Shown here piece by piece: positions 34,559 through 42,522 of a DNA stretch of 64,000 bases. Under the pieces are notes generated by a model, which worked only from the letters and a program-made list of their open reading frames with translations, was not told the DNA's origin and made no database searches. Both the position numbers and the translations under genes were made by a program. The DNA is from Paracoccus onchidii. Lineage in GTDB: Bacteria; Pseudomonadota; Alphaproteobacteria; Rhodobacterales; Rhodobacteraceae. Numbering within the stretch: position 1 is the first letter of the stretch; each line of letters opens with the position of its first letter. Location: contig NZ_JAQBIE010000008.1 in assembly GCF_028294535.1 (NCBI RefSeq), positions 1-64,000 on the forward strand, in the 5' to 3' direction.

Positions 34559-36400
34559 TTAGCAACTGCCCAGTTGAGATAACAATGACAGCAGTGATTG
34601 GCGGTTGACGGGCTGCTGGACCAGGCCAAGGGCGTCAGCGGGGCAGGTGCCATCGATCAGCGCGTCGCGCAGCCTGGTTGCGGCTTGTGGGTCGGCGGGG
34701 TGCCCGGGCATTGTATCCAGCGCCTCATCGACAACCGATGCTTCGCGCGGGCCTTCGCGGCGTGGCGGTGCAGCCGGCTGTGCCGGTGCGGCTGCCGGTG
34801 GCGCTGCTGCGGGGGCGGGCGTTTCAGGTGCCGTTCGGGTTTGCGCGATCAGGTCGTCTCGCTGGCTTGTCAGTGTGGCGATGTCCTGTTGCAGGCTTTC
34901 GGCCTGTGCCGACAGGTCGTCCAGCTCGGCCCGCTGCGCCTGCAATGCCTCGTTTGCTTCGGCCTGCTGTTGGGCGTTGTCCTCGGCCTGTTGCAGCTCT
35001 GCGGTCAGGGCTTGTTTCTGCTGGTCCAGCTGGCCGATTTCCGCGCCGAGCGCGGCCAGCTGTTCCTCTTGGGTCGAGATCTGCGTGGCCAGTTTCCGGA
35101 CGTTTTCTTCCTGCGCCGCGATCTGCTGGTCCAGTTCGGCTTGTTCGGCGGCTTTCTCCGCCGCCAGGGCTGCCTGTGCCTGCAAGTCCTCGCGCTGGCT
35201 TGTCAGTGTGGCGATGTCCTGTTGCAGGCTTTCGGCCTGTGCCGACAGGTCATCCAGCTCGGCCCGCTGCGCCTGCAATGCCTCGTCTGCTTCGGCCTGC
35301 TGTTGGGCGCTGTCCTCGGCCTGTTGCAGCTCTGCGGTCAGGGTTTGTTTCTGCTGGTCCAGCTGGCCGATTTCCGCGCCGAGCGCGGCCAGCTGTTCCT
35401 CTTGGGCCGAGATCTGCGTGGCCAGTTTCCGGGCATTTTCTTCCTGCGCCGCGATTTGCTGGTCCAGTTCGGCTTGTTTGGCGGCTTTCTCCGCCGCCAG
35501 GGCTGTCTGTGCCTGCAAGTCCTCGCGCTGGCTTGTCAGTGTGGCGATGTCCTGTTGCAGGCTTTCGGCCTGTGCCGACAGGTCGTCCAGCTCGGCCCGC
35601 TGCGCCTGCAATGCCTCGTCTGCTTCGGCTTGCTGTTGGGTGCTGTCCTCGGCCTGTTGCAGCTCTGCGGTCAGGGTTTGTTTCTGCTGGTCCAGCTGGT
35701 TGATGTCATCCTTGCGGGTGGCGAGTTCCTCGTCCAGCGTTGCCAGTTCCGCGCGGCGGGCAGCAATTGCTTCATCCAATGCCGTATTCTCGGAATCAGC
35801 GGCCGTGGTGACCTCTTGTTGCAAGAGGTCGCGTTGATCGCGCAGGGTCGCGATTTCTTGGGTCAGGGCGTCGACCTCTTGCCGGTTTTGCGCGATGGTC
35901 TGTTCAAGTGTTGCGGCTTCGGCTTCAAGAGAAGACTTGCCGGTTTCGTACTCGGTTATGCTGGCCTGCAGCTCTTGGCTTTGGCTTTCCAATGAGGTCA
36001 GATCGGCGCGGCTATTGTCGATGGACTGCGTTAATTCGGACAGGGTTTGACGGGCCGCTTCGATATCGCTGCCAAGCTGGGCGTGTTCACCGGCATTCTC
36101 AGCCGCGGCGCTTTGCAGTTGCTCGCGTTCTGCGGACAGCGTTTGCACGTCGGCCTTGATAGCATCCAGTTGGGCGCGGGCGGGCGCAAGCTGATCGTTC
36201 AGATCCTGAAGCTGTGCTCTGGATTGTGTCAGTGAATTTTCAAGTTGCGCGGCCTCGTCTTCCAGATCCACGATGATTTGGCGCAACAGATTGGCCCTTT
36301 GGGGATCGCTTTCTTGCGCATATCCCTGCCCCGAGGCGAAAAGCCCCGCCGATGCAATGACGGATGCATAAAGTGCAGATGACCAATCGAACCGTGCCAC
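34559..36400 (-). CDS. Large periplasmic coiled-coil protein with internal repeats
   Basis: No known family is recognised. The 613 residues start with a Sec signal (cleavage near YAQ-ESDPQR), then about 480 residues of nearly uninterrupted Gln/Ala/Leu/Glu heptad coiled coil. Within it a 111-residue unit is repeated about two and a half times almost unchanged (LDQQKQTLTAELQQAED, LQQDIATLTSQREDLQAQ). A Pro/Ala linker (APAAAPPAAAPAQPAAPP) leads to a roughly 65-residue C-terminal domain containing DGTCPADAL and ending LSQLGSC, again with a terminal Cys. GTG start with CAGGAGG upstream. First gene of an operon with the TAXI gene. A periplasm-spanning spacer or scaffold role is inferred. Confidence 0.8.
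   Translation of the reverse strand: MARFDWSSALYASVIASAGLFASGQGYAQESDPQRANLLRQIIVDLEDEAAQLENSLTQSRAQLQDLNDQLAPARAQLDAIKADVQTLSAEREQLQSAAAENAGEHAQLGSDIEAARQTLSELTQSIDNSRADLTSLESQSQELQASITEYETGKSSLEAEAATLEQTIAQNRQEVDALTQEIATLRDQRDLLQQEVTTAADSENTALDEAIAARRAELATLDEELATRKDDINQLDQQKQTLTAELQQAEDSTQQQAEADEALQAQRAELDDLSAQAESLQQDIATLTSQREDLQAQTALAAEKAAKQAELDQQIAAQEENARKLATQISAQEEQLAALGAEIGQLDQQKQTLTAELQQAEDSAQQQAEADEALQAQRAELDDLSAQAESLQQDIATLTSQREDLQAQAALAAEKAAEQAELDQQIAAQEENVRKLATQISTQEEQLAALGAEIGQLDQQKQALTAELQQAEDNAQQQAEANEALQAQRAELDDLSAQAESLQQDIATLTSQRDDLIAQTRTAPETPAPAAAPPAAAPAQPAAPPRREGPREASVVDEALDTMPGHPADPQAATRLRDALIDGTCPADALGLVQQPVNRQSLLSLLSQLGSC
34862..35698. repeat. 333-bp in-frame tandem repeat, about 2.5 copies
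   Basis: The element CAGTGTGGCGATGTCCTG recurs at 34871, 35204 and 35537, exactly 333 bases apart, with long near-identical flanks. The period is 111 codons, so copy-number change keeps the coiled-coil gene in frame. Divergence among copies is only a few bases, which suggests recent duplication or ongoing homogenisation. Confidence 0.92.
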
Positions 36401-36672
36401 GAACTACCTCCTGCAACTTGTTCAGAATGCGGGATCACGCTCACATGTCAACGTTGTTAACGCTGTCGTCGCGCAGTTCACGGTGCGGGCCGGCGATAGC
36501 CTGTGCCCAAAACTGTCTGTTGATGGTTCGCTGTCGTGCACCCGGCGTAATTTTTGGGCGCAGGGCTATCTTCGAAGATAATTATAGAGATATAATATAT
36601 ATGTATTTACCACCGCCGGCATGGTCTCTGACCAGGGATCGGCTGTGATGCGCGCAACATAAGGGCAAGACA
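36401..36672. promoter_or_regulatory. Divergent control region with palindrome at 36567-36580
   Basis: This 272-base gap separates the coiled-coil gene (minus) from the GntR regulator (plus). TATCTTCGAAGATA (36567-36580) is a perfect 14-bp palindrome, followed by an AT-rich ATTAT-AGAGAT-ATAAT dyad about 15 bases long. The TCTT...AAGA pattern recurs in the dyads at 39469 and 39526, so autoregulation by the GntR protein is plausible. Confidence 0.45.
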
Positions 36673-37410
36673 ATGGAAGGCGAGGCCAAGAATACCCGGT
36701 TGCTGGCTCAGCCCCTGTACAAGCGCGCCGAAGTGGAAATGACCAACCGGATTGCAACCGGGCGCTGGCCAGCGGGCTATCAGCTGGCAAATGAATTCGC
36801 GCTGGCCGATGAATTCGGTGTCAGTCAGGGGACGATACGCAAGGCCCTGGTCGCGATGGAACGGCGCGGGCTGTTGATGCGCAGCCCGGGGCGCGGGACG
36901 ATGGTATGCAAGACCACCCAAGAGGAATCGCTGTTTGCGTTTTTCCGGTTGCGAAACGAATCCGGGGAAATGGTGATACCGACCCCTGCGCGCGAAGAAA
37001 TTTCCTCCGGGGATCCAACCTCACGCGAAATCGAGGTGTTGGGACCGGATTGCCGGCAGGTAATCCGTCTGAACCGACTGCGCCAGAATGGCGGCACGCC
37101 ATTCGTCGTCGAGAGAATGAGCTTTGACGTGGCGACCTGTGATGGCATGGTCGAAGATCTGCCACTGCCCGGATCGTTATATCCCTATTTGCACGAACGC
37201 TTTGGCCTGATGATCATGACGGTATCGGAATCGATCACCGCGGCAGTCGCCGATGATGATCTGGCCGCCGCGCTAGAGGTCGAAACGGGTGCGCCGCTGC
37301 TGAAGGTTGTGCGCGTCGCGCGTGATCTGTCGGATCGCAAGGTCGAATTGCGTGACAGTTTCTATCGCACGGATTTCGCATCCTATCAGATCGAACTTGC
37401 CCGGTCGTGA
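36673..37410 (+). CDS. GntR-family regulator with UTRA effector domain (HutC type)
   Basis: Transcriptional regulator, 245 residues. The N-terminal winged helix spans about residues 15-80 (LADEFGVSQGTIRKALVAMERRG); the rest is a UTRA ligand domain (VIRLNRLRQNGGTPFVVERM, APLLKVVRVARD). HutC-type regulators respond to sugars, sugar phosphates or amino-acid derivatives. It is convergent with the aldolase-kinase pair and probably governs that pair and the TRAP operon beyond it, through dyads at 39469-39482 and 39526-39546 (inference). Confidence 0.9.
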   Translation: MEGEAKNTRLLAQPLYKRAEVEMTNRIATGRWPAGYQLANEFALADEFGVSQGTIRKALVAMERRGLLMRSPGRGTMVCKTTQEESLFAFFRLRNESGEMVIPTPAREEISSGDPTSREIEVLGPDCRQVIRLNRLRQNGGTPFVVERMSFDVATCDGMVEDLPLPGSLYPYLHERFGLMIMTVSESITAAVADDDLAAALEVETGAPLLKVVRVARDLSDRKVELRDSFYRTDFASYQIELARS

Positions 37411-37448
37411 CCGGAACAATCATCGCGGCCCATTGCTTTCGGCGCTGA

Positions 37449-37472
37449 CCGGCGGCTTGCTATCGCCGCCGG
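37449..37472. terminator. Hairpin between convergent regulator and aldolase genes
   Basis: CCGGCGGC / GCCGCCGG is a perfect 8-bp stem with an 8-base loop in the 71-base gap between the GntR stop and the aldolase stop. Probably bidirectional; only a weak T-rich tail follows on the plus strand. Confidence 0.6.
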
Positions 37473-37481
37473 CCGATTTGT

Positions 37482-38522
37482 TCAGATGTCTTGATAGCCA
37501 TGCCTGAAAGATGCGTCATTGGGGGTGAACGCCGCGCCGCGACCATTGAAAATGGTATGCTTGTGCCAGGGCGTTGCCTCGGCATCCGTCAGCATATTCA
37601 GATCGTCCATATAGGCGCAGGCCTCCCCTGACAGTTCGGTGCGCATCTTGTCCCAATCGGGGAAATGGCCGAACGCATCCAGCCAGATCGCGCGCCCCGC
37701 AAGATAGCCGGACGCCCCTGCCTTATAGGCATGCGTCAGGATCTTGCGGAATGCAGGTTTGCTTGCGCCCGCCGAAAGCATGACCCAGGGGCGCCCGGCC
37801 AGCCGTCCCATTTCGTCGAATATTTCCTGTGCTTGGCGCCAACCGTCATTTCCGACGCCGGGGACGTCATTGGCTGCGATCGGGCTTTCCAGTTTGAAGA
37901 CATCCACCCCGTATTCCGGTTTGGCGAATTCTTCGACAGATTTCAAAACGTCGTCAGAGCGCTTGCCCTGCATCTCGACATAATCCTTGGTCTGGTGCGC
38001 ATCGGATTCCAGCGGAAACACCAGCAGCTCGAACAGGAATGGAATATCGTATCTGGCGCATGCTTCGCCGATGCGGCGGGTGAATTCTTTCTGATGCTCG
38101 TTGATCTCGGGGTCGGCATCGGGGCGATACCATGCAAGCACCTTGACCGCGTCCCCACCCATACGCTTGATCTTGCCAACCGACCAATCATCGATTTCCG
38201 ATGACTTGCGACCCATGCCGGAATCTTCGAAGATCGAATCTTCCAATGTCACCACCAGCCCTTTGGTTGGAGACATCGCCGGCAGGCCACGCGGAATCGC
38301 GAAATGCGGGTCAAGTAGCAAGGCGGTCGATTTGTCCTGCAGGGTTTCGATCAGCAGTTTCTTGAAACCAGCAACGTCGTCAAAGGGCGCTTCCGCCGTG
38401 CCATGATGCTTTGCAATCGCCGATTTGATCGGCGGCCGCTGATCGACGGCGGTCATTTTGAACAGACCGTTGCTATCCGCCATCCGGCGCATGCCCCATA
38501 ATTTTCCGGCACTCAGCGACAT
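37482..38522 (-). CDS. LacD-like class I aldolase (tagatose-bisphosphate/sulfofructose-phosphate aldolase family)
   Basis: Schiff-base aldolase cleaving a ketose phosphate to DHAP (or GAP) and an aldehyde. The 346 residues match the LacD family: MTAVDQRPP near the start, LLLDPHF, DAVKVLAWYRPD, the lysine in DVFKLESPI that aligns with the Schiff-base Lys of LacD, and AGASGYLAGRAIW. YihT, the sulfofructose-1-phosphate aldolase, is a relative, so sulfosugar use is possible. GAGGAGGAAAT sets the ATG, which overlaps the kinase stop by one base. With the PfkB kinase it forms a phosphorylation-cleavage pair. Confidence 0.85.
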   Translation of the reverse strand: MSLSAGKLWGMRRMADSNGLFKMTAVDQRPPIKSAIAKHHGTAEAPFDDVAGFKKLLIETLQDKSTALLLDPHFAIPRGLPAMSPTKGLVVTLEDSIFEDSGMGRKSSEIDDWSVGKIKRMGGDAVKVLAWYRPDADPEINEHQKEFTRRIGEACARYDIPFLFELLVFPLESDAHQTKDYVEMQGKRSDDVLKSVEEFAKPEYGVDVFKLESPIAANDVPGVGNDGWRQAQEIFDEMGRLAGRPWVMLSAGASKPAFRKILTHAYKAGASGYLAGRAIWLDAFGHFPDWDKMRTELSGEACAYMDDLNMLTDAEATPWHKHTIFNGRGAAFTPNDASFRHGYQDI

Positions 38523-39412
38523 CAGATTTCCTCCTCAAGAAATTTTTCGACTTCGGTTCGGTCAGGCAGCGCGGCACTGCCGGTTCTGGTGGTTTTCAGC
38601 GCGGCGACCGCGTTGGCGAAATGGACGGCGGCGATCTCGGTCTGACCCCGGGCCAACGCCAGTGCAAAGGCGCCGTGCCAGACATCGCCGGCCCCAAGCG
38701 TATCCACCGCCGTGACGCCAAAGGTGGGCACGTCGCTAAGATGGATGCCGTCATGGCACAGCACTGAATGCGGGCCGCGCGTGACACAGACCCAGGCGCC
38801 AAGTTCGCTTGCGGCGCGGCTGAGCGCGGCGGCATCCGCGCCCCCGGCAAAATCTGCCAATCCCTGTTCCGAGAATGCCACATGCGAGGCCGCGCGCAGT
38901 GCGTCCTGGGCATGTGTGACAGGAGCTTCGGCATCAAGAACAGCGGGAAGTCCGGCGTTTCGCGCTGCCAGAATCAGGTCTTTGGCACCTTGTGGCCATC
39001 GGGTGTCGGCAAGAACCGCTCCCGCTCCGGTCAGGTCGGGATGTACGATGCCGCATTCATACAGGCTGTCCCGACGATAGTTGACAATGGTTCTTTCGCC
39101 ATCCCCGGTAAGCAGCACGGCCGAGCGCGCGGTTTCTTCACCATCGCGCCGGATCAACTGGTGCGTTTCGATTCCTGCCATTTCGACCTGTTGGCACATC
39201 CAGTGTCCCAGCACGTCATCACCAATGACCCCGATCAGGCTGACTTGACCACCAAGGCGGGCGGCGGCGCGGGCTGCATTCAGGGCACAGCCACCCGGAG
39301 CGATAAACGAAGCCGCCGCACGGTTCTTCAGGCCCGGCATGATCTCTTGATTCATCGCGAATGCCATGTCGACGGTCACGATGCCCGCACAAACCAATCT
39401 GGCCGCTTCCAT
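38522..39412 (-). CDS. PfkB/ribokinase-family sugar kinase
   Basis: ATP-dependent kinase that should phosphorylate a ketose or ketose phosphate before cleavage by the coupled aldolase. In 296 residues: N-terminal GGCALNAARAAARLGG, and the C-terminal PfkB signature DTLGAGDVWHGAFALAL with the catalytic Asp in GAGD. GGAGGAACCCC lies before the ATG. First gene of a two-gene minus-strand operon facing away from the TRAP operon; the shared 178-base promoter region contains two dyads. Confidence 0.9.
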   Translation of the reverse strand: MEAARLVCAGIVTVDMAFAMNQEIMPGLKNRAAASFIAPGGCALNAARAAARLGGQVSLIGVIGDDVLGHWMCQQVEMAGIETHQLIRRDGEETARSAVLLTGDGERTIVNYRRDSLYECGIVHPDLTGAGAVLADTRWPQGAKDLILAARNAGLPAVLDAEAPVTHAQDALRAASHVAFSEQGLADFAGGADAAALSRAASELGAWVCVTRGPHSVLCHDGIHLSDVPTFGVTAVDTLGAGDVWHGAFALALARGQTEIAAVHFANAVAALKTTRTGSAALPDRTEVEKFLEEEI

Positions 39413-39468
39413 CGGGGTTCCTCCGTGCTGCGGGATCTCCTGGCCTGCCAGGGAATGCCCACGTCAGA

Positions 39469-39482
39469 ATCTTGTATAAGAT
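39469..39482 (-). promoter_or_regulatory. Dyad operator candidate for the kinase-aldolase operon
   Basis: ATCTT-GTAT-AAGAT is a 5-4-5 inverted repeat 57 bases upstream of the kinase ATG. It shares its arms with the dyads at 36567 and 39526, supporting one common regulator. Confidence 0.45.
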
Positions 39483-39504
39483 AGATGAATACCAGCCTCA
39501 AGCG

Positions 39505-39546
39505 TTGACGCGCGAAAAACTTTATTCTTATATAAGTTATATAAGA
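39505..39546 (+). promoter_or_regulatory. TRAP operon promoter with 21-bp perfect palindrome
   Basis: TTGACG (39505-39510) and TTATAT (39528-39533) form a 17-base-spaced sigma70-like promoter. The -10 lies inside TCTTATATAA-G-TTATATAAGA (39526-39546), a perfect 10-1-10 palindrome. A bound repressor would block RNA polymerase; the UTRA regulator at 36673 is the likeliest binder. Confidence 0.65.
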
Positions 39547-39590
39547 GCGTCAGGCTGGGAATCTGATCAAGCTCTTTTCTTGGGGGGATC

Positions 39591-40100
39591 ATGTTGCATC
39601 GGCCATTTGAGGCGCTTGTCGCCTTGAACACGTTCTTGATACGCGCCTGCACGGCGATCATTGCAGCCTTGCTTGGGGTGATCGTCATCGTGATGATCAC
39701 GGCGGTGACCATGCGCTATGGTCTGGGCAATCCGCTGTCATGGGGGGATGACCTGTCGCAGATATGCTTGGTCTGGCTGACGATGCTGGGCCTGGTTGTC
39801 GGCATGCGCCCGGGACATCTGGCGGTGGAGGGGCTGGTGCAGTCCTTGCCAGCACGGCTGGAAGTGATGATCCTTGTCGCCATCCATGTGATGGTGCTGG
39901 CCATGTCATTGCTGGTGGTCTGGTATGGGATCGCCTTCGCCAGACAGGGCATGGCGCGGATCGTGCCAAGCATGGACTGGCTGAGTCAGGGATATATCTA
40001 TGCTGCGGTTCCGGTGGCGTTCGCCCTGATTGTTCCATCCTGTCTCGAAGCCGCACTGTCGCCGTTCCTGCGTCGCACTGCGAATGACGGGAGGGCCTGA
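39591..40100 (+). CDS. dctQ: TRAP transporter small permease DctQ
   Basis: Small four-helix membrane subunit of a TRAP transporter, 169 residues. The family patch LSWGDDLSQICLVWLTMLG (about 47-65) and four hydrophobic segments are visible. GGGGGGATC precedes the ATG. It is first in a dctQ-dctM-dctP order, separated by 3 bases from dctM. Confidence 0.9.
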   Translation: MLHRPFEALVALNTFLIRACTAIIAALLGVIVIVMITAVTMRYGLGNPLSWGDDLSQICLVWLTMLGLVVGMRPGHLAVEGLVQSLPARLEVMILVAIHVMVLAMSLLVVWYGIAFARQGMARIVPSMDWLSQGYIYAAVPVAFALIVPSCLEAALSPFLRRTANDGRA

Positions 40101-40103
40101 ACC

Positions 40104-41387
40104 ATGCCCGTTTTCGTGATCCTGACGATTGTTGTGGCCCTGTTGGGGATGCCGATCGTGTTCGCCTTGTCCTTCGGGCCGATCATGGCCTTTGTGCTGG
40201 AAGGTCGGGAAAACATGATCCAGATCGGTTTGCAGCGGTTTTTCGCGGGCGTGAACCAGTTTCCGCTTCTTGCGATCCCGCTGTTCATACTGGCTGGTGA
40301 AATCATGAATGCCGGCGACATCACACGCCGCCTCGTGAATCTTTCCAAGTTGCTGGTCGGGCATATGCGGGGGGGGCTGGCGCATGTGAACATTCTGTCC
40401 AGCGTCTTGTTTGCCGGACTGAGCGGGTCGGCCGTGGCGGACACCACGGCGCTTGGATCAATGATGATCCCGGCGATGGAGAAAGACGGATATACACGCA
40501 GGTTCGCCACTGCGGTCACGGCGGCCTCGTCGATCATCGGACCGGTCATTCCGCCCAGCATCATCATGATCGTTTATGCCTATATCATGAATGTGTCGGT
40601 GGGGGCGTTGTTCGCCGCCGGGTTCATTCCGGGCTTGCTCATGGGTGTCAGCCTGATGCTGATGACGGCCTATCTGGCGCGAAAGCATGACTTTCCGCGG
40701 CGGGAAGGGGCGCCGTCAAAACAGGAGATCATTCGCGACACCACGCAGGGGTTCTTTCCGCTGCTGACGCCGGTCATCATCCTTGGGGGAATCCTGCTGG
40801 GGATCGTATCCCCGACCGAGGCGGCGGTCGTGGCGGTCGTCTATGCGCTGGGGCTGAGCCTTTGCATCAGGTCACTTGGATTTCGCGATGTGCCGCGTTT
40901 GTTCGTGCAGGCGTCCAGGGCCTCGGCCAGTGTTCTGTTGATGGTCGGGTCGGCCTCGCTGTTTGGTTGGGCATTGAACATGGCAGGTGTGCCGCAATCA
41001 TTGGCAACGGCTGTTCTGGGTGTGACCGAGAACCCGATCATCTTCTTGCTTCTGATCAACCTGGTCCTGTTCGTCGTCGGGATGTTTCTTGATGCCGGTC
41101 CAGCCATTCTGATCGTGGGGCCAATTCTTGGGCCGACCATGCTGGGCATGGATATCAGCCCGGTGCATTTCGCGGTGATCATGTGTCTGAACCTTACGGT
41201 CGGGCTGGCAACGCCACCTTTCGGATTGGTGTTGTTTGCGTCTGCGGCGGTGTCTGGGCTGCGGGTCGGGGCAATCGTGCGGGCAATGCTGCCATTCTAC
41301 ATCGTGCATGTCGTGGTTCTTCTGGCGATCACAATGATCCCCGACATCTCGCTGGCTTTGCCGCGATGGCTGGGTTTTCCGGTCTAG
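40104..41387 (+). CDS. dctM: TRAP transporter large permease DctM
   Basis: Large, roughly 12-helix subunit that drives sodium-coupled uptake of the solute delivered by DctP. The 427 residues carry DctM signatures: QFPLLAIPLFILAGEIMN, LFAGLSGSAVADTTALG and IIGPVIPPSIIMIVYA. It sits between dctQ and dctP. Confidence 0.94.
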   Translation: MPVFVILTIVVALLGMPIVFALSFGPIMAFVLEGRENMIQIGLQRFFAGVNQFPLLAIPLFILAGEIMNAGDITRRLVNLSKLLVGHMRGGLAHVNILSSVLFAGLSGSAVADTTALGSMMIPAMEKDGYTRRFATAVTAASSIIGPVIPPSIIMIVYAYIMNVSVGALFAAGFIPGLLMGVSLMLMTAYLARKHDFPRREGAPSKQEIIRDTTQGFFPLLTPVIILGGILLGIVSPTEAAVVAVVYALGLSLCIRSLGFRDVPRLFVQASRASASVLLMVGSASLFGWALNMAGVPQSLATAVLGVTENPIIFLLLINLVLFVVGMFLDAGPAILIVGPILGPTMLGMDISPVHFAVIMCLNLTVGLATPPFGLVLFASAAVSGLRVGAIVRAMLPFYIVHVVVLLAITMIPDISLALPRWLGFPV

Positions 41388-41414
41388 GCAGTTAGTTTTT
41401 CAAGGGAGGATGAA

Positions 41415-42443
41415 ATGACAAGATTCTATACGGCTTCAATTCTTGCGATGGCGATCGGATTGGGTGGATCGGCCGCCGCATTGGCGCAGGATTTCACCAT
41501 GCGGATTGCACATGCCGGACCCGCGACGATGGAAAACGACGATTACGTCGGGTCGACCTCGCTCAAGGAATATATCGAGGGCCATTCCGACGGACGCGTT
41601 GCGGTGGAAATCTATCCGGGCAACCAGTTGGGCAGCTATGAAGAGGTCATGGAGCAGGTCAACGTCAATGCGCTTGAGGTGGCCCATGTCTCGATTGGTG
41701 GTGTCACACCGTTCGTGCCCGAACTTGCGGTCGTGGACCTGCAATATATCCTGCCAAATGACGAGGTGGCCTATAAGTTCATGGAAGGCGGCTTTACCCA
41801 GGACATGACGCAGGCAGTTCTGGACAAGCTTCCCAACACCCGCCTCGTCGCGGTCAGTGACGGCGGTCGCTGGCGGTCGTTCTTTACCACCAGCGAGGTA
41901 AAGACGGCCGACGATCTGTCGGGGATGAAGATCCGCACGATCAGTTCGCCCTTGCAGCAGGAATTCGTGCGCAGCCTTGGGGCGGCCCCCACGCCTGTGG
42001 CCTGGGGCGAGTTGTATACCGCGCTGTCCACCGGAGTGGTCGATGGCACGAAGAACGGCACGCCCGATATCATGTCGAACAAGTTCAACGAGGTGGTGAC
42101 CAATGTCATTCTTGACCGGCACACGTTCCTGTTCGGTTATTATTTCGTCAGCGATCAGTGGTTGCAGGAACTGCCCGAAGATCTGCAACAGGTAGTGTTG
42201 GACGGCTTTGAACATGCCGCGTCCGAGCAGACAAAGTTCAACGCGGAAACCGAAGCCGCCGCGAATGAGGCATTCGAAGCTGCTGGCGGCGCGATCTATA
42301 CACCGACCGAGGACGACCGTGAAACCTTTCTGGGCGCTCGCCAGGCCATGCAGGATTGGTATGTCGGGAAATATGGCGATGAATGGCTGAACAAGATGCT
42401 GGCCGCCGTTGAAGAGGCCAAAGCCGCAGCAGGTCAGGAATAG
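41415..42443 (+). CDS. dctP: TRAP transporter solute-binding protein DctP
   Basis: Periplasmic binding protein, 342 residues. Signal peptide to about ALA-QDF (residue 25). The DctP carboxylate-binding Arg is in MKIRTISSPL, and WGELYTALSTGVVDGTKNG is the family helix. GGGAGGATGAA precedes the ATG. DctP proteins mostly bind organic acids, including sugar acids and sulfonates, which fits import of the kinase/aldolase substrate only if it is acidic. A hairpin follows within the operon. Confidence 0.93.
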   Translation: MTRFYTASILAMAIGLGGSAAALAQDFTMRIAHAGPATMENDDYVGSTSLKEYIEGHSDGRVAVEIYPGNQLGSYEEVMEQVNVNALEVAHVSIGGVTPFVPELAVVDLQYILPNDEVAYKFMEGGFTQDMTQAVLDKLPNTRLVAVSDGGRWRSFFTTSEVKTADDLSGMKIRTISSPLQQEFVRSLGAAPTPVAWGELYTALSTGVVDGTKNGTPDIMSNKFNEVVTNVILDRHTFLFGYYFVSDQWLQELPEDLQQVVLDGFEHAASEQTKFNAETEAAANEAFEAAGGAIYTPTEDDRETFLGARQAMQDWYVGKYGDEWLNKMLAAVEEAKAAAGQE

Positions 42444-42463
42444 GCACTCAATCATCAAGGTCG

Positions 42464-42491
42464 GATGCGGGACTTTCTTGCCCTGCATCCG
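42464..42491 (+). other. Intercistronic hairpin after dctP
   Basis: GGATGC-GGG pairs with CCC-T-GCATCC (one bulged T) between dctP and the dehydrogenase gene. Such structures after binding-protein genes usually lower downstream expression or protect the upstream mRNA. Confidence 0.5.
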
Positions 42492-42522
42492 GCATCGACA
42501 CTCAGGCAACAGGGACCAGGTT

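Noticed and set aside
34862..35698. Regularly spaced repeats considered as a CRISPR array or transposon ends
   Set aside because: The repeat unit is 333 bp, contiguous and coding, with no unique spacers and no cas genes.
34598..35995. Three long plus-strand frames (341-465 codons) across the coiled-coil gene
   Set aside because: They exist only because the 333-bp repeat is divisible by three and keeps every frame open; composition is Cys/Ser/Leu-rich and repetitive with no signal or domain.
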